In this document: positions 37,601-45,675 of the stretch, one piece after another
Numbering within the stretch: position 1 is the stretch's first letter
How the letters are laid out: each line of letters starts with the position of its first letter
DNA from: Gammaproteobacteria bacterium
Lineage (GTDB): Bacteria; Pseudomonadota; Gammaproteobacteria; SZUA-152
Length of the DNA: 64,000 nucleotides
Assembly (NCBI GenBank): GCA_011321815.1
Contig: DROS01000069.1
Coordinates: 1-64,000, forward strand
Reading direction: 5' to 3'
Notes under the pieces: generated by a model
What the model saw: only the letters and a program-made list of their open reading frames with translations
Told to the model about the DNA's origin: nothing
Database searches by the model: none
Program-made: the position numbers and the translations under genes

Positions 37601-39358
37601 GCTGCACAACAACAGGCGCAGCGGCAGAGAGAGGTCGAGGCGGCGGCCGAACAGGAGCGTGTGGCCAGTGCGGAAGCAAAACGCCGTAAACAGGAAATGG
37701 ATGCTGCTGCCCGCGTAGCCAGAGAAGAGGCGGTGCGGGCGCAACAGGTTGCCGAAAAAATGCGTCAGGAGGCGGAAGAGGAGATTAAACGCCTGAAAGC
37801 AGAGGCTGAAGCCTCGCGTTTGCAGGCTGAGCTGGAGCACAAACGCTCGGTTATTGCTGCGCGGCGTGAGGTGGACAAAGACAAGATCAAGCAGGCAGCC
37901 CAGGCCAAGGCAAAAAAGGCCGCCGCTATTCAGCAACGCAGAAAAGCAGATGCGGGTAAAGCACGCCGGGCCCGCGAAGCACGCGAGGCGGCGCTAAAGG
38001 CGATTGGCAAAAATGACGAGAGTCTGGATGATTTTATGGATCTGGAGGCGGCGGCGGAAGAAATTGCCGAAGTGGAAAGCGCCATCGTTGTGAATGAACG
38101 GGAAATTGCCGAACGTGCCAAAGCCCGCTCCAATCTGATTGATCCCCGGGAAGTGATGAAGGTCGAAAAGCGGGAACAAAAACGACAATGGGTATCGGAC
38201 GATTTTATTTGGGAGGCAACGCTGGGGTATCGTGATGACCCACATGTGGACGCCATTGGTTCGCCGGCAGACTCTGTCGGTGTTGAAAATGAGCGTAACC
38301 AAAAGGCAGAAAAAATTGCCGAGGAAAAAAATGCGAGACAGAGATCAGTTGCACAAAATCCTTCAGCGGAAGCAGATGATAATCCGGCGGCACAAAAGCC
38401 GTTGTTTGAGACACAGGAAATCAATCGGTCGATTCGTCCACAACAGGATGTGGTGACGCGAAAACCGAAACGTAGCCTGAGTGCACGGTGGATGGTGAGC
38501 GCTGCGCTGTTTTTGGTTGTTATTTCCGGGGTGGGCTGGTTTTATCTTTCCGGTGATGATGCATCGGGAAAATTGAAGGCCGTGGTGGATCAGGGGACAG
38601 AGACACTGAGTGAAATTACTCACAAGGTAACTTCGAGTATTGGTGAAATAGGCCAGTCTGAGCCCGAAGCATCTGTTGCCAGTGAAACAGATCAGTCTGA
38701 ACCTGGAACACCTGCCGGCTCCGATGTGAAAAATGCCAAGAGTGAAGAGGCTATGGCGCGCTTACGTGAACGCTTGGCGTCGATCAAGGCCGAGGCCGCG
38801 CGAAAAGCGGATGTGAGAGCGAAACCTGTGGTGGTACCTCCGCCACCAGTGGCTACAACACCTGCTGTAGCAGAACCTCCCGTAGTTGAGGAGCCCCCTG
38901 TGGCTGAGGTGTTCATGGAAGCATCACCCATTCCGGATGCCCGGCCGGAAGAGCTGGCAATAACAACAGAAGAACAGGCGGTGGAAGTGGAAGAAGAGGT
39001 CGTGCTTGAGACAGTTGATGATGTGATGAAAGCGCTGAATGCGCCAGAGGCTAATGCATCAGAGATTGTTGTTGAGACATTGGAGCCTGAAATGGCAGTG
39101 GAGGCCGAGGCCATTGAGCCTGCTGAAACGGCAGAGCCCGAAATAACGGATGCTGTGAGTGCAGACAAAGTCAGCACAGTGGAATCGGCGGGCAGTTTGC
39201 CTGTCACTGCTGGTGAGACGGTTGTTGATGCGCCTGTTACCGGAACCGTTGCGGAAACGGCAGTCCCTGTTGCTGCCACGAGTGATGTTGTTGCGAAAGA
39301 ATCAGAGGATGCGGAGGTGTTGGTGGAAGAGCCAGTGGAGAGTGTTGTCACCCCTTAA
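34661..39358 (+). CDS. Giant cNMP-binding/rhodanese/coiled-coil membrane protein
   Basis: 1565 residues. Domains in order: two cyclic-nucleotide-binding-like folds (about 18-130 and 144-262, second with GFGEEALISNGKRNAS), a rhodanese fold (about 265-350), a long Ala/Glu/Arg-rich coiled coil (about 405-1140), a linker, one membrane helix near 1276-1296 (MVSAALFLVVISGVGWFYL) and an acidic Pro/Val/Glu-rich C-terminus of about 265 residues, probably periplasmic. The rhodanese Cys is replaced: the active loop reads FSDGGSR. The coiled coil has irregular repeats of ARLAADQARSEAER. It looks like a scaffold or sensor tethered to the membrane; I know no named family for the whole. Confidence 0.8.
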   Translation: MSAAKQLLDHKLLRSLSPLCDLSPDMLAELSGKSRVTQVVAGATIFKQGERDHRTLYLVAGKLELTDASGKTTKLTANSKQARQPLDPESPHTVTAVAKTPVSLLNIDTDLLEMLLSWGGKQQTYKVSSLAVEEEEEDTDWMSRFLQSKVFLKLRAENIQTMMMRMEEIKVRANEVVINQDDEDDNYYIIAKGRAKVARRVAPSAPLMKLAILTPGTGFGEEALISNGKRNASVTMMEDGTLMRLSKKDFISLLVTPILQYVSFDEAKAMAGPDVQWLDVRKLAEYSRGSLPGARNIQLAEMRLQLRKLNKLHKYIVFSDGGSRAAAAVFLLNQYGLDAFVLRDGLNALSASALEKKAGKQPSAATTQTPAQTKPQAVPTLKPEDNVVSLHGETAASNAESDGRVEALMSKAKQRVQQEMQRTQAADNARKQALSEVARLKEEAEIARKKAENEARRAADLARSEAERAAAQKRADDLAAEQAEREAAVRRAEEETVRAEQAMQAQKKAEEEIERLKQDAAAARRDMEALARQSADKAKKEAEEEIIRLKAEAEMARRRVEEQARLAADAARSETERKMAQQRAEEVSRHQREAEGALQKAEIEAMRAQQAEMARQQAEDEAERMRTRAEETQREMEEQARLAADQARSEAERDAARQRAEALAEQQEELENAVRKAESEAARAQAAESEVERLTKLADEARLQAEAQARMAADQARSEAEREMAAQRAQEMGRLQAEREEMASRAEDEARRTRAAEEARLQAEAEIQRLKVDAEVARMQLEEQAQRVADAARSDAEREAMRAQAAEEARLEAVHELERLEAETERTRLAAEAQARLAADQARSEAERAAASLRAEELAQQQAQLEEIARRAEEEAARAEEADAARQRAENEIIRRQAEAEEAERRATEEANRAREAEAARQQMENEMAQLRAEAAAAREQVEKQARLFAAAQKIEAEEAQKNSLAAMDAERKRREAAEVAAQQQAQRQREVEAAAEQERVASAEAKRRKQEMDAAARVAREEAVRAQQVAEKMRQEAEEEIKRLKAEAEASRLQAELEHKRSVIAARREVDKDKIKQAAQAKAKKAAAIQQRRKADAGKARRAREAREAALKAIGKNDESLDDFMDLEAAAEEIAEVESAIVVNEREIAERAKARSNLIDPREVMKVEKREQKRQWVSDDFIWEATLGYRDDPHVDAIGSPADSVGVENERNQKAEKIAEEKNARQRSVAQNPSAEADDNPAAQKPLFETQEINRSIRPQQDVVTRKPKRSLSARWMVSAALFLVVISGVGWFYLSGDDASGKLKAVVDQGTETLSEITHKVTSSIGEIGQSEPEASVASETDQSEPGTPAGSDVKNAKSEEAMARLRERLASIKAEAARKADVRAKPVVVPPPPVATTPAVAEPPVVEEPPVAEVFMEASPIPDARPEELAITTEEQAVEVEEEVVLETVDDVMKALNAPEANASEIVVETLEPEMAVEAEAIEPAETAEPEITDAVSADKVSTVESAGSLPVTAGETVVDAPVTGTVAETAVPVAATSDVVAKESEDAEVLVEEPVESVVTP

Positions 39359-39376
39359 GGGTGCGCGCCCAAGCGT

Positions 39377-39853
39377 TCACTCCGTAGCCGTTGCTGCCAC
39401 GTACTCAAATGTGCTGGTGTGCAGAGTTTCACCACTTTCGTTATTTACCGCCACTGTCCACGTCCCTGTCCACTCGGGCAATAGGTTTTTACTGGAATAA
39501 ACCCGCCAACGTGCCCCTGAGCCAACCTTAAAGGTGATCTCGGCCATGATCTGGCCATTATGTTCCCAGCGATGGGTAACAATTTGTCCGCTGAGCCCGC
39601 GCAGGTCAGTAAAAAAAAAGACCCGGTCGATATTTGTCGAAAGTGTTTCCAGTGCGTCCACTGGCTCCCGGTCAACGATGGCCGTGGTGAAAATGGCCCG
39701 CGCAACGCGGCCGGCTGGTATTGTCTGGGGCTCGCCCGCTATCCCTTCTGTGGTTTCCGCAATACCGGGTGAGCTCATTGCTGCGCCAGCCAGCAGTATC
39801 AGTATTGTGTTGCGGGTTATCCGTCCGATGGAAACAAAGTAGGGGGCAAACAT
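39377..39853 (-). CDS. Exported DUF2914 protein
   Basis: 158 residues: an N-terminal signal sequence (about 14-32, LILLAGAAMSSPGIAET) and a DUF2914 domain (about 48-155) with RAIFTTAIVDREPVD, VFFFTDLRGLSGQIVTHRWE and WRVYSSKNLLPEWTGTW. The family is exported or membrane-linked and of unknown function. The gene is convergent with the giant coiled-coil gene, the two stops being 18 bp apart. Confidence 0.82.
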   Translation of the reverse strand: MFAPYFVSIGRITRNTILILLAGAAMSSPGIAETTEGIAGEPQTIPAGRVARAIFTTAIVDREPVDALETLSTNIDRVFFFTDLRGLSGQIVTHRWEHNGQIMAEITFKVGSGARWRVYSSKNLLPEWTGTWTVAVNNESGETLHTSTFEYVAATATE

Positions 39854-40014
39854 GGGGCTGACTCCTTTGCTGTCTTGTTCTGGGTTTTGGGGCGCGCACG
39901 GGGCAGTGTTGATGGAATGAGTGTATCAGAGTTCGTGTGTGTGAAAACGGGTGACGGTGTGGTTGGTGAAATTGCCACCGGGGACAGGTTATTATTATAC
40001 AGTCCCCGGTACTT

Positions 40015-40467
40015 TTATTTACACCATTTATCGGCAACTTTTTGTGCCTCGACCAAGCGCGCCTGAATGTCTGCGTCACTGAGGAAACGACGTTCGCCCT
40101 GATCAGTGATTTCGTATTGACGACCACCAAGCTTCAGGCTGATGACGCGGCGTTTTGCATTGGAGCAGTTTTTGTCCCGTCGTTCTTTTTCTGCCGCCGC
40201 TTTGTTTGCCGCCTCTTTTTTGTCTTTACGCTCCTGGGCAAAGGCATCCAGCAGCTTATTGGTGGCGTCCTGCTGATTGACCGTGCGGGGAGCCGATGTG
40301 CGTGCCGGGCCTTTGGGTACTTTGATTTGTGTCGCCTGTCGATTGGGTGGGCGTTCACTGTAATGGGTGTTGCCTTCGTCATCGGTCCATTTATAAATTT
40401 TACTGGCAAAGCTCAAGGGGGACAGGCATAACAGGAAAACAGTTGCCAGGGTAATCAGGTTTTTCAT
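40015..40467 (-). CDS. Exported DUF4124 protein
   Basis: 150 residues with a signal peptide (1-21, ending SFASKIYKW) and the DUF4124 motif SKIYKWTDDEGNTHYSERPP. A Lys/Glu/Ala-rich helical middle and two Cys (KNCSNAK, DKWCK) follow. The family is periplasmic and of unknown function. ATG 40467 gives a clean signal peptide; the longer frame to 40581 does not. Confidence 0.82.
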   Translation of the reverse strand: MKNLITLATVFLLCLSPLSFASKIYKWTDDEGNTHYSERPPNRQATQIKVPKGPARTSAPRTVNQQDATNKLLDAFAQERKDKKEAANKAAAEKERRDKNCSNAKRRVISLKLGGRQYEITDQGERRFLSDADIQARLVEAQKVADKWCK

Positions 40468-40676
40468 GTATGACCTCGTCGAGGATGGGCGTTGCAGGAA
40501 GCATAGCGTGGAACAGTAGGCCTGTAAATTTAGCGGCGCTACAGGCCCAGACTTTAGTCGATTGCCGAGTGCCGGACACATTCAAAAACACTTGTCATGC
40601 CCGGTGAATAGTGCAAAGGCCCATGTATACTACTCTGTACAAACTCCAGTACATTGCCTGCGCACTGCGTCTTGTA

Positions 40677-40700
40677 GCGAAACACCACAGGAACGCTGAA
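40677..40700. repeat. 24-bp repeat shared with the element at 45365-45611
   Basis: These 24 bases, with core AAACACCACAGGAACGC, are the exact reverse complement of 45395-45418, one arm of an internal stem in the 247-bp element. Only this part of the element is present here, upstream of the AraC gene. Confidence 0.8.
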
Positions 40701-40714
40701 CCCGGCAAAATAAC

Positions 40715-41707
40715 ATGGGTAATGTACCAGCCGTAGACTGCTTGGAAAACGGATGCGATATCATGGGTAATAAAGTGCCAACGGATGCCAGGATTGTACC
40801 GGTGTACTACGAGCCAGCGACAACCTATAACCTGGACCTGGAGGTTTTTCCTGTGTCAGCGTTAAGGCAGCGTGCAAATACGCAATGCGGGGCGCATACC
40901 ATTGAGCATATTGAATTTTATTTGCTGATTTATATCACGGAAGGGCGGTGCCGGCATATGGTTGATTTTGAAACCATTGCCTGTGCACAAGGTTCACTAC
41001 TTGTCGTGCGGCCGGGGCAAATACAGCGTTTCGATATGAGTGGCAACTGGCAGGGCTGGATATTGATTTTCCGTCCGGAATTTTTGCAGCCTCTCTTGCA
41101 ATCCTCCCCGCCGTTTTTTTCGCAACAAAAAGCCACTGCAACGCTCGTGGCTGAGCTGGAAATATTCAGTTGCCTGGAAATGTTACCCACGCATCTTGCG
41201 CTAAATGAGGATACGCAAAAAGCGGTGTTGGAAAGCATTATCCGCATGTCACAGGATGCTCAACTGAAATTTGACACTAAAACCCTGCACATGCTGTTAC
41301 GTAACCAATTGCATGCTTTGCTTATCCGTCTGTATCTCGTTCAGGCTGATAATGAAAAAGTGGAAACAAGCCCACCTGTCTTTCTGAAACGATTTATCGC
41401 ATACCGGCTTGCTGTGGAACGTCATTTTCAGCGCTGGCACCAGGTTGCAGAATATGCGAAACATCTGGCGTGCTCAGAAAAAAGCCTGAGCCGTGCAACA
41501 CATAGTGTTGCAAAGCTTAGCGCAAAGGCTTTTTTGTCAAAAAGAATTTCATTGGAGGCGCAGCGTTTGTTGTCTCATACCAATCTGCCCATAACCAATA
41601 TTGCGGACAGCCTGGGTTTTGATGAAGCAACAAACTTTATCAAATTCTTCCGGCGCGAAGTTGGTTGTTCGCCTGGGGAATTTCGCCAGCAGCACAATGA
41701 TCGCTAA
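40715..41707 (+). CDS. AraC family transcriptional regulator
   Basis: 330 residues: an N-terminal cupin-like sensing domain (about 40-190, with EFYLLIYITEGRCRHMVDFE and LLVVRPGQIQRFDM) and a C-terminal pair of helix-turn-helix units (about 230-325), ending with the AraC signature ITNIADSLGFDEATNFIKFF and RREVGCSPGEFR. ATG 40763 is an in-frame alternative start. The secreted SnoaL-like gene 287 bp downstream on the same strand is the most obvious possible target. The effector is unknown. Confidence 0.88.
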   Translation: MGNVPAVDCLENGCDIMGNKVPTDARIVPVYYEPATTYNLDLEVFPVSALRQRANTQCGAHTIEHIEFYLLIYITEGRCRHMVDFETIACAQGSLLVVRPGQIQRFDMSGNWQGWILIFRPEFLQPLLQSSPPFFSQQKATATLVAELEIFSCLEMLPTHLALNEDTQKAVLESIIRMSQDAQLKFDTKTLHMLLRNQLHALLIRLYLVQADNEKVETSPPVFLKRFIAYRLAVERHFQRWHQVAEYAKHLACSEKSLSRATHSVAKLSAKAFLSKRISLEAQRLLSHTNLPITNIADSLGFDEATNFIKFFRREVGCSPGEFRQQHNDR

Positions 41708-41994
41708 AACCAGTTACCTTGTCTGTGATGTGGTTTGTGTAAAATATCCCTTCCCGTAAAGATGTTCGGCCAATAAAAATATGTCCGTTTTCGATAATCT
41801 TTAGGCAGGTTTTTACCTCGCCCCAATTTTACCACTGTAATAATGTGGTTGCGTAGTAATCATACCCGCAACGATTGAGTTTTAAGTGCGCGTAATAGTT
41901 GGCTGTTGCAAGGACAACAACGTAGCCATCTAAACCTGAATTTCAATCACCGTGGGTATAAATAGTCCCTTATTCACTCAAGGAGTTTTGGCTC

Positions 41995-42879
41995 ATGATG
42001 CCCGGCATTTTACGGAAATCTATCAGTTGCGCTGTTGCGCTCATCACCCTGTCCGCATTTTTTTACACAATAAGCACGGCAAGTTCTGCAAATAGACAAC
42101 AGGAGGACCATATGAAAAACAGCTATAAACAACAAGTGGTTGATTTGTTAAAAAGTATGGAGACCGGTGCGCCGGAGCCCGCCATGATCATTAATCCGGA
42201 AAAATATATACAGCACAATTTAGCCGTTGCCGACGGTCTCGCCGGTTTTTCAGCAGTGTTGAAGCAACTCCCCCAAGGGTCTGCAAAGGTTAATACCGTA
42301 CGTGTTTTTCAGGATGGTAATTATGTTGTTACACATACCGACTATGATTTTTTCGGGCCCAAAGTCGGTTTTGATATATTTCGTTTTGAAAATGGGATGA
42401 TTGTGGAGCACTGGGATAATCTGCAAAAAAAACCGGAAACAGCAAACCCCAGTGGCCGTACCATGCTGGATAACATTACGCCAATAATTGATATTGATAA
42501 AACGGAATCCAACAAAATATTGGTGCAGACTTTTGTCAAAGACATCCTGGTCAATGGTCAGATGGAAAAACTTGCCGGTTACTTTGACGGTGATAATTAT
42601 ATCCAGCACAACCCCCATATTGCCGATGGTTTATCAGGTCTGGGCGTTGCGCTTGAAGCGATGACCAAGCAAGGCATTACTATGAAATACGAGCGCATCC
42701 ACATGGTGTTGGGTGAAGGTAATTTTGTGCTGGTTGTCAGCGAAGGCAGTTTTGCCGGGAAACACACTTCTTTTTACGATCTGTTCCGTGTGGAGAATGG
42801 CAAAATTGCCGAGCACTGGGATACGATGGAAACCATTCCGGTGCGTAGTGAGTGGAAAAATAACAATGGAAAATTTTGA
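41995..42879 (+). CDS. Secreted tandem SnoaL-like (NTF2-fold) protein
   Basis: 294 residues. A signal sequence (about 8-32) is followed by two SnoaL/NTF2-like domains (about 45-150 and 170-285). They are tandem duplicates: YIQHNLAVADGLAG and YIQHNPHIADGLSG, then DIFRFENGMIVEHWDN and DLFRVENGKIAEHWDT. The His and Asp residues kept in both halves (QHN, EHWD) line the pocket in this fold. Such proteins are cyclases, hydratases or binding proteins; no substrate can be assigned. The gene follows an AraC regulator. Confidence 0.8.
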   Translation: MMPGILRKSISCAVALITLSAFFYTISTASSANRQQEDHMKNSYKQQVVDLLKSMETGAPEPAMIINPEKYIQHNLAVADGLAGFSAVLKQLPQGSAKVNTVRVFQDGNYVVTHTDYDFFGPKVGFDIFRFENGMIVEHWDNLQKKPETANPSGRTMLDNITPIIDIDKTESNKILVQTFVKDILVNGQMEKLAGYFDGDNYIQHNPHIADGLSGLGVALEAMTKQGITMKYERIHMVLGEGNFVLVVSEGSFAGKHTSFYDLFRVENGKIAEHWDTMETIPVRSEWKNNNGKF

Positions 42880-42919
42880 CGCGGGTTTGCTCGGAGGCTT
42901 CCTGAAATACCGGTAAAAA

Positions 42920-42941
42920 AAGTGCCCCGTGAGGGGCACTT
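42920..42941 (-). terminator. Terminator after amtB
   Basis: AAGTGCCCC (42920-42928) pairs perfectly with GGGGCACTT (42933-42941) around GTGA. On the minus strand the stem is followed by seven T, 46 bp after the amtB stop. It also lies 41 bp after the convergent SnoaL gene. Confidence 0.9.
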
Positions 42942-42986
42942 GGAGTTGCCTGTTTATAGACAGGCTTATTATTATCCGGCTTTGAG

Positions 42987-44261
42987 CTATTTATTGGTGA
43001 ACTCGGGATAAGCCTCCATGCCACATTCGGCAAGGTCAACACCCTCGTATTCCTCCTCTTCAGAAACACGCACGCCCATGATCATCTTGATGACCATCCA
43101 GGTGATGTAGCTGACGACGAATACCCAGACCAGAATGGTGAGCAGGCCCACGATTTGGCCGCCAAAGCTGGTGCCGTCATTGGTGAGTGGTACGGCCAAC
43201 AGACCCCACATGCCGACGACGCCATGCACTGAAATCGCACCCACCGGGTCATCTATTTTGAGTTTGTCCAGGCCGATAATGGCGAACACCACAAGCACTC
43301 CGCCGAAACCACCAATCAGCGTAGCCTCCAGGGCGGAGGGTGTGGAAGGCTCAGCGGTAATGGCCACCAAGCCGGCCAATGCGCCATTGAGCGTCATGGT
43401 CAAGTCTGCCTTGCCGAACAGCAGCTTGGCAACAATCAGTGCGGCAATCACACCACCCGCAGCGGCGGCATTGGTATTCAGAAATACCATGGCTACCGAG
43501 TTGGCATTGGCGATATCACCCAACTTGAGCACGGAGCCGCCGTTGAAACCGAACCAGCCCATCCACAGGATGAAGGTACCCAGCGTTGCCAGGGGCAGGT
43601 TGGCGCCAGGAATGGCGTTGACCGAGCCGTCTTTACCGTACTTGCCTTTGCGGGCCCCCAGTACCAATACGCCAGCCAATGCCGCCGCTGCACCGGCCAA
43701 GTGCACAATGCCGGAGCCGGCAAAGTCAGAAAAACCGAAGTCGTCGCCCAGGCTGTACATGCCGAACACCGAGCCGCCACCCCAGGTCCAGTTGCCTTCC
43801 ATGGGGTAGATGAAGCCGGTCATCACCACCGCAAACAGCATAAACGCCCAAAGCTTCATGCGTTCAGCAACGGCGCCAGAGACGATTGACATGGCGGTTG
43901 CTACAAACACCACCTGGAAGAAGAAGTCAGACGCCTTGGAGTAAACCGAGCCACCCGTAAACCCATCTTCACGTCCGGCCATACTCTTCAAGGCGTCATC
44001 CACCAAGCCGTCGCCACCGGCAATACCGGAAAGGAAATAACCGCCGTCGTACATGATGGCGTAACCACACGCCAGATACATGGTGCAGGCAATGGCAAAC
44101 AACACAACGTTTTTGGTGAGAATTTCTGTGGTGTTTTTAGACCGGACCAGCCCTGCTTCCAGCATGGCAAAACCTGCTGCCATCCACATTACCAAGGCGC
44201 CACAGACCAGAAAGTAAAAGGTGTCCATGGCGTACTGCAAATGAAAAATATTAGCTTCCAT
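42987..44261 (-). CDS. amtB: Ammonium transporter AmtB
   Basis: Inner-membrane ammonium channel of 424 residues with 11 expected membrane segments. Visible family features are AGFAMLEAGLVRSKN, the conserved FxxGxxAERM segment (SIVSGAVAERMKLW), DFAGSGIVHLAGAAAALAG with the pore His, and AISVHGVVGMWGLL with the second pore His. The C-terminal tail carries the GlnK contact region. There is no cleavable signal peptide. It is 18 bp after glnK in the usual glnK-amtB operon. Confidence 0.96.
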   Translation of the reverse strand: MEANIFHLQYAMDTFYFLVCGALVMWMAAGFAMLEAGLVRSKNTTEILTKNVVLFAIACTMYLACGYAIMYDGGYFLSGIAGGDGLVDDALKSMAGREDGFTGGSVYSKASDFFFQVVFVATAMSIVSGAVAERMKLWAFMLFAVVMTGFIYPMEGNWTWGGGSVFGMYSLGDDFGFSDFAGSGIVHLAGAAAALAGVLVLGARKGKYGKDGSVNAIPGANLPLATLGTFILWMGWFGFNGGSVLKLGDIANANSVAMVFLNTNAAAAGGVIAALIVAKLLFGKADLTMTLNGALAGLVAITAEPSTPSALEATLIGGFGGVLVVFAIIGLDKLKIDDPVGAISVHGVVGMWGLLAVPLTNDGTSFGGQIVGLLTILVWVFVVSYITWMVIKMIMGVRVSEEEEYEGVDLAECGMEAYPEFTNK

Positions 44262-44279
44262 TATTATGTGCTCCCCGTT

Positions 44280-44705
<426 letters not shown>

Positions 44706-44812
44706 TTACAGTTTGAAAAACTTGCCCGACTTATCAGGCCTCACTGTTTTTTTCATATTTTCTCCCCAAATTAAAAATGTGGTATTTGATTGGAAAATCT
44801 CCACCCACATAT

Positions 44813-44828
44813 AGCACCGACTGTGCCA
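44813..44828 (-). promoter_or_regulatory. Sigma-54 promoter of glnK-amtB
   Basis: On the minus strand TGGCACA-GTCG-GTGCT matches the -24/-12 consensus TGGCACG-N4-TTGCW with GG-N10-GC spacing. It lies 195 bp before the glnK ATG, which implies a long leader. The NtrC-type site 107 bp upstream supports the call. Confidence 0.75.
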
Positions 44829-44892
44829 ATATCTGTAATGGTATTTTTTTCAGTAAGTTATGGTAATTTTGCATACTCAATAGACATTGGGT

Positions 44893-44950
44893 TGCACCAA
44901 GATGAGGAGGAGGTTGGAATGTGCACCATCATAGAGCACTATATTGGTGC
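44893..44950 (-). promoter_or_regulatory. NtrC enhancer site(s) for glnK-amtB
   Basis: GCACTATATTGGTGC at 44936-44950 is a full NtrC site (GCAC-N7-GTGC), of the type known before E. coli glnA. Half-sites TGCACCAA (44893) and TGCACCAT (44922) lie next to it. The distance of about 110 bp to the sigma-54 element is right for an enhancer. An NtrC gene is not in this window. Confidence 0.75.
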
Positions 44951-45089
44951 GGGTGTTTCCAGGCACGAAACCAACGTAAGCTGCATCTGATTGTACGTAC
45001 GTCACTGGCCAGCGTCGGCCTGATCTCGTTAAGATGTGTGGCAGGAGCAACGTACCGTTGAGAAAATTACTATTAAGGAGGTCAACAAG

Positions 45090-45347
45090 GTGTTTGAAAA
45101 TCGTTTAGACCCTAAAAAACTGGATGAGCTGGCTCGCGGTGTGTTGGACAAACTGCCGGCTGGTTTTCAGACCATGCAGCAGGATATGGAAAAAAATGTG
45201 CGGGCGGCCCTACAGACTGCACTGAGCAAGATGGAGTTGGTGACCCGTGACGAATTTGAAGTGCAGAGCGCCGTGCTGCAACGTAGCCGTGAAAAACTGG
45301 AGGCGCTGGAGGCGAGAGTGGCCGAACTTGAAAAACAATTGAAATAG
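45090..45347 (+). CDS. ubiK: Ubiquinone biosynthesis accessory factor UbiK
   Basis: Small coiled-coil protein of 85 residues (YqiC/BMFP family) that helps assemble the aerobic ubiquinone biosynthesis complex and can act on membranes. The N-terminus LDPKKLDELARGVLDKLPAG and the trimeric coiled coil (LVTRDEFEVQSAVLQRSREK then LEALEARVAELEKQ) match E. coli. The GTG start at 45090 is set by AAGGAGG at 45075-45081 (8-nt spacer); the open frame further upstream is not conserved. Confidence 0.9.
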   Translation: MFENRLDPKKLDELARGVLDKLPAGFQTMQQDMEKNVRAALQTALSKMELVTRDEFEVQSAVLQRSREKLEALEARVAELEKQLK

Positions 45348-45364
45348 CTTTTTTGCAGTAGGTT

Positions 45365-45611
45365 CTAGTACTCTTTCAAGGTAATAAATTGGGATTCAGC
45401 GTTCCTGTGGTGTTTCGCGGCACCAACAGTAGGCGCTTTAGGCGACGCCGCAGCGGAACACCACAGGAACGCCCGAAGGGTTGGCCTGTCAGCGTCCATG
45501 GCGGCGTTGCTCCTCTTGCAAAGGACGACGGCCATTCGCTGCGAGGAGCATCTTGCCCTGAACGCTGACAGACCAACTGAACCCCAATTTATTACCTTGA
45601 AAGAGTACTAG
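45365..45611. mobile_element. 247-bp MITE-like element with nested inverted repeats
   Basis: The ends 45365-45393 and 45583-45611 are perfect 29-bp inverted repeats (outer end CTAGTACTCTTTCAAGG). Inside are two further inverted repeats side by side: 45399-45414 with 45457-45472 (16/16) and 45480-45495 with 45562-45577 (15/16), the latter enclosing GCTCCTC/GAGGAGC. The element codes for no recognisable protein. A clear target-site duplication was not seen. It lies between ubiK and mgtE. Confidence 0.8.
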
Positions 45612-45675
45612 CATCCGACAAGCTCCCGGTACTCCGCCATAGGGTAGAATGCCGCCACATTACCGGTGGATTGTT

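Noticed and set aside
36941-37936. 331-codon minus-strand frame inside the giant coiled-coil gene
   Set aside because: Produced by the repetitive Glu/Ala/Arg codons of the coiled coil read backwards (Phe/Leu/Cys-rich). Other long frames at 35659-37718 are the same effect.
44790-44990. 66-codon + strand frame upstream of glnK
   Set aside because: It overlaps the sigma-54 and NtrC sites exactly, and the product has no recognisable domain.
45376-45576. 66-codon minus-strand frame in the nested inverted-repeat element
   Set aside because: Arg/Pro-rich product with no transposase motif; the frame is an accident of the palindromes.
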